Assembly: GCF_001884185.1 (NCBI RefSeq)
Contig: NZ_MAOE01000033.1
Span: forward strand, 1-64,000
Length of the DNA stretch: 64,000 bases
Direction: 5' to 3'
DNA from: Bacillus albus
GTDB taxonomy: Bacteria > Bacillota > Bacilli > Bacillales > Bacillaceae_G
The notes under the pieces are model-generated. The model had not been told where the DNA came from and did no database searches. It worked only from the letters and a program-made list of their open reading frames with translations. The translations under genes and the position numbers were made by a program. Shown here piece after piece: positions 63,646-64,000 of the stretch (positions are counted from its first letter, which is position 1; every line of letters begins with the position of its first letter).

Positions 63646-63782
63646 AGAATCCACTCCTCACCAATTATGCTATGTATCCATCTTAAATGGTTAACGTTTG
63701 TGCAAAAGTAAAATTCCCATAAATTAAAGTTTCGCTTCTCTCTATATACTATGCGGATTTACTCTTATCCAAATACTTAAAA

Positions 63783-64000
63783 TTATAAAGTGGTAACACG
63801 ATTACATAGTACTTCTAACCTTTTGACAATTTCTTTCGCTGTTTCATCTTTCCCATTACACGACTTTCCTTTACCGTCTTGTCCAATTACGTAGTGCATT
63901 GCTCCGCGCGAATATAAAGAATGTGGTGAATTTGCAATCATTATACTCGCCTTCGCTTCTTGCATTCTATTTTTCGCTCTTTCGAACAGTTCTTCTTCAT
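63783..64000 (-). CDS. C-terminal part of a CoaB-like (phosphopantothenate-cysteine ligase) protein, runs off the window
   Basis: The frame enters at the right edge (EEELFERAKNRMQEAKASIM) and ends VLCNRVTTL. Segments MIANSPHSLYSRGAMHYVIG and DETAKEIVKRLEVL match the C-terminal end of CoaB/PPCS family ligases as I recall it. With the type II pantothenate kinase in this window, coenzyme A synthesis is the likely theme, but two genes 13 kb apart do not make an operon. Confidence 0.55.
   Translation of the reverse strand, partial: EEELFERAKNRMQEAKASIMIANSPHSLYSRGAMHYVIGQDGKGKSCNGKDETAKEIVKRLEVLCNRVTTL

Overview
The window is low-GC Gram-positive chromosomal DNA with a Bacillus cereus-group character. 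The signs are strong AGGAGG ribosome-binding sites, frequent TTG/GTG starts, an RRNPP-type (PlcR/NprR-like) regulator, spore-surface-type proteins, YrzI small proteins, a YkfB/YkfC murein-peptide module and a GC-rich palindromic element resembling the bcr repeats of this group. No rRNA, tRNA, phage module, insertion sequence or CRISPR array was seen. All assignments come from reading the sequence and from memory of families; no search was run.

Layout. 0.2-7 kb: a DltD paralogue without dltABC, then a murein tripeptide uptake and breakdown set (peptide-binding lipoprotein, NlpC/P60 endopeptidase YkfC, dipeptide epimerase YkfB), a DUF3870 protein and a DivIC-like protein. 7-16 kb: DJ-1/PfpI protein, blasticidin-S-deaminase-like enzyme, methyltransferase, secreted X-Pro peptidase, and a two-component system divergent from a small secreted protein. 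16-25 kb: a four-gene operon (M3 oligopeptidase, TagA-type glycosyltransferase, APH-type kinase, MTA/SAH nucleosidase-HAD fusion) next to an amino-acid permease and a divergent Lrp regulator. 25-33 kb: a frameshifted RRNPP regulator, DegV, GNAT proteins (one a remnant) and three probable spore-surface genes. 33-40 kb: a YhbD/YhbE/YhbF-like operon ending in a drug exporter, and an SgrR-type regulator divergent from an MFS exporter. 40-52 kb: small lipoproteins and membrane proteins, a frameshifted metallopeptidase, a nonsense-interrupted nucleoside hydrolase, an aminotransferase, a FabZ-like protein and type II pantothenate kinase. 52-57 kb: a frameshifted DUF4825 lipoprotein, a tandem array of six YrzI small proteins, an AI-2E family membrane protein and a previously un-ORFed type I toxin-antitoxin locus. 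57-61 kb: the ssuBACD sulfonate operon with a terminator in its leader. 61-64 kb: a dispersed palindromic repeat, NUDIX, TPR and membrane proteins, and the C-terminus of a CoaB-like ligase.

The most interesting items are the txpA/ratA-like toxin with a predicted convergent antisense RNA (56.39-56.72 kb), the YrzI array (53.0-54.1 kb), the nucleosidase-phosphatase fusion with a perfect internal Shine-Dalgarno sequence (18.54 kb), the hairpin terminator directly behind the ssu promoter, and an unusual number of genes broken by a single small lesion.
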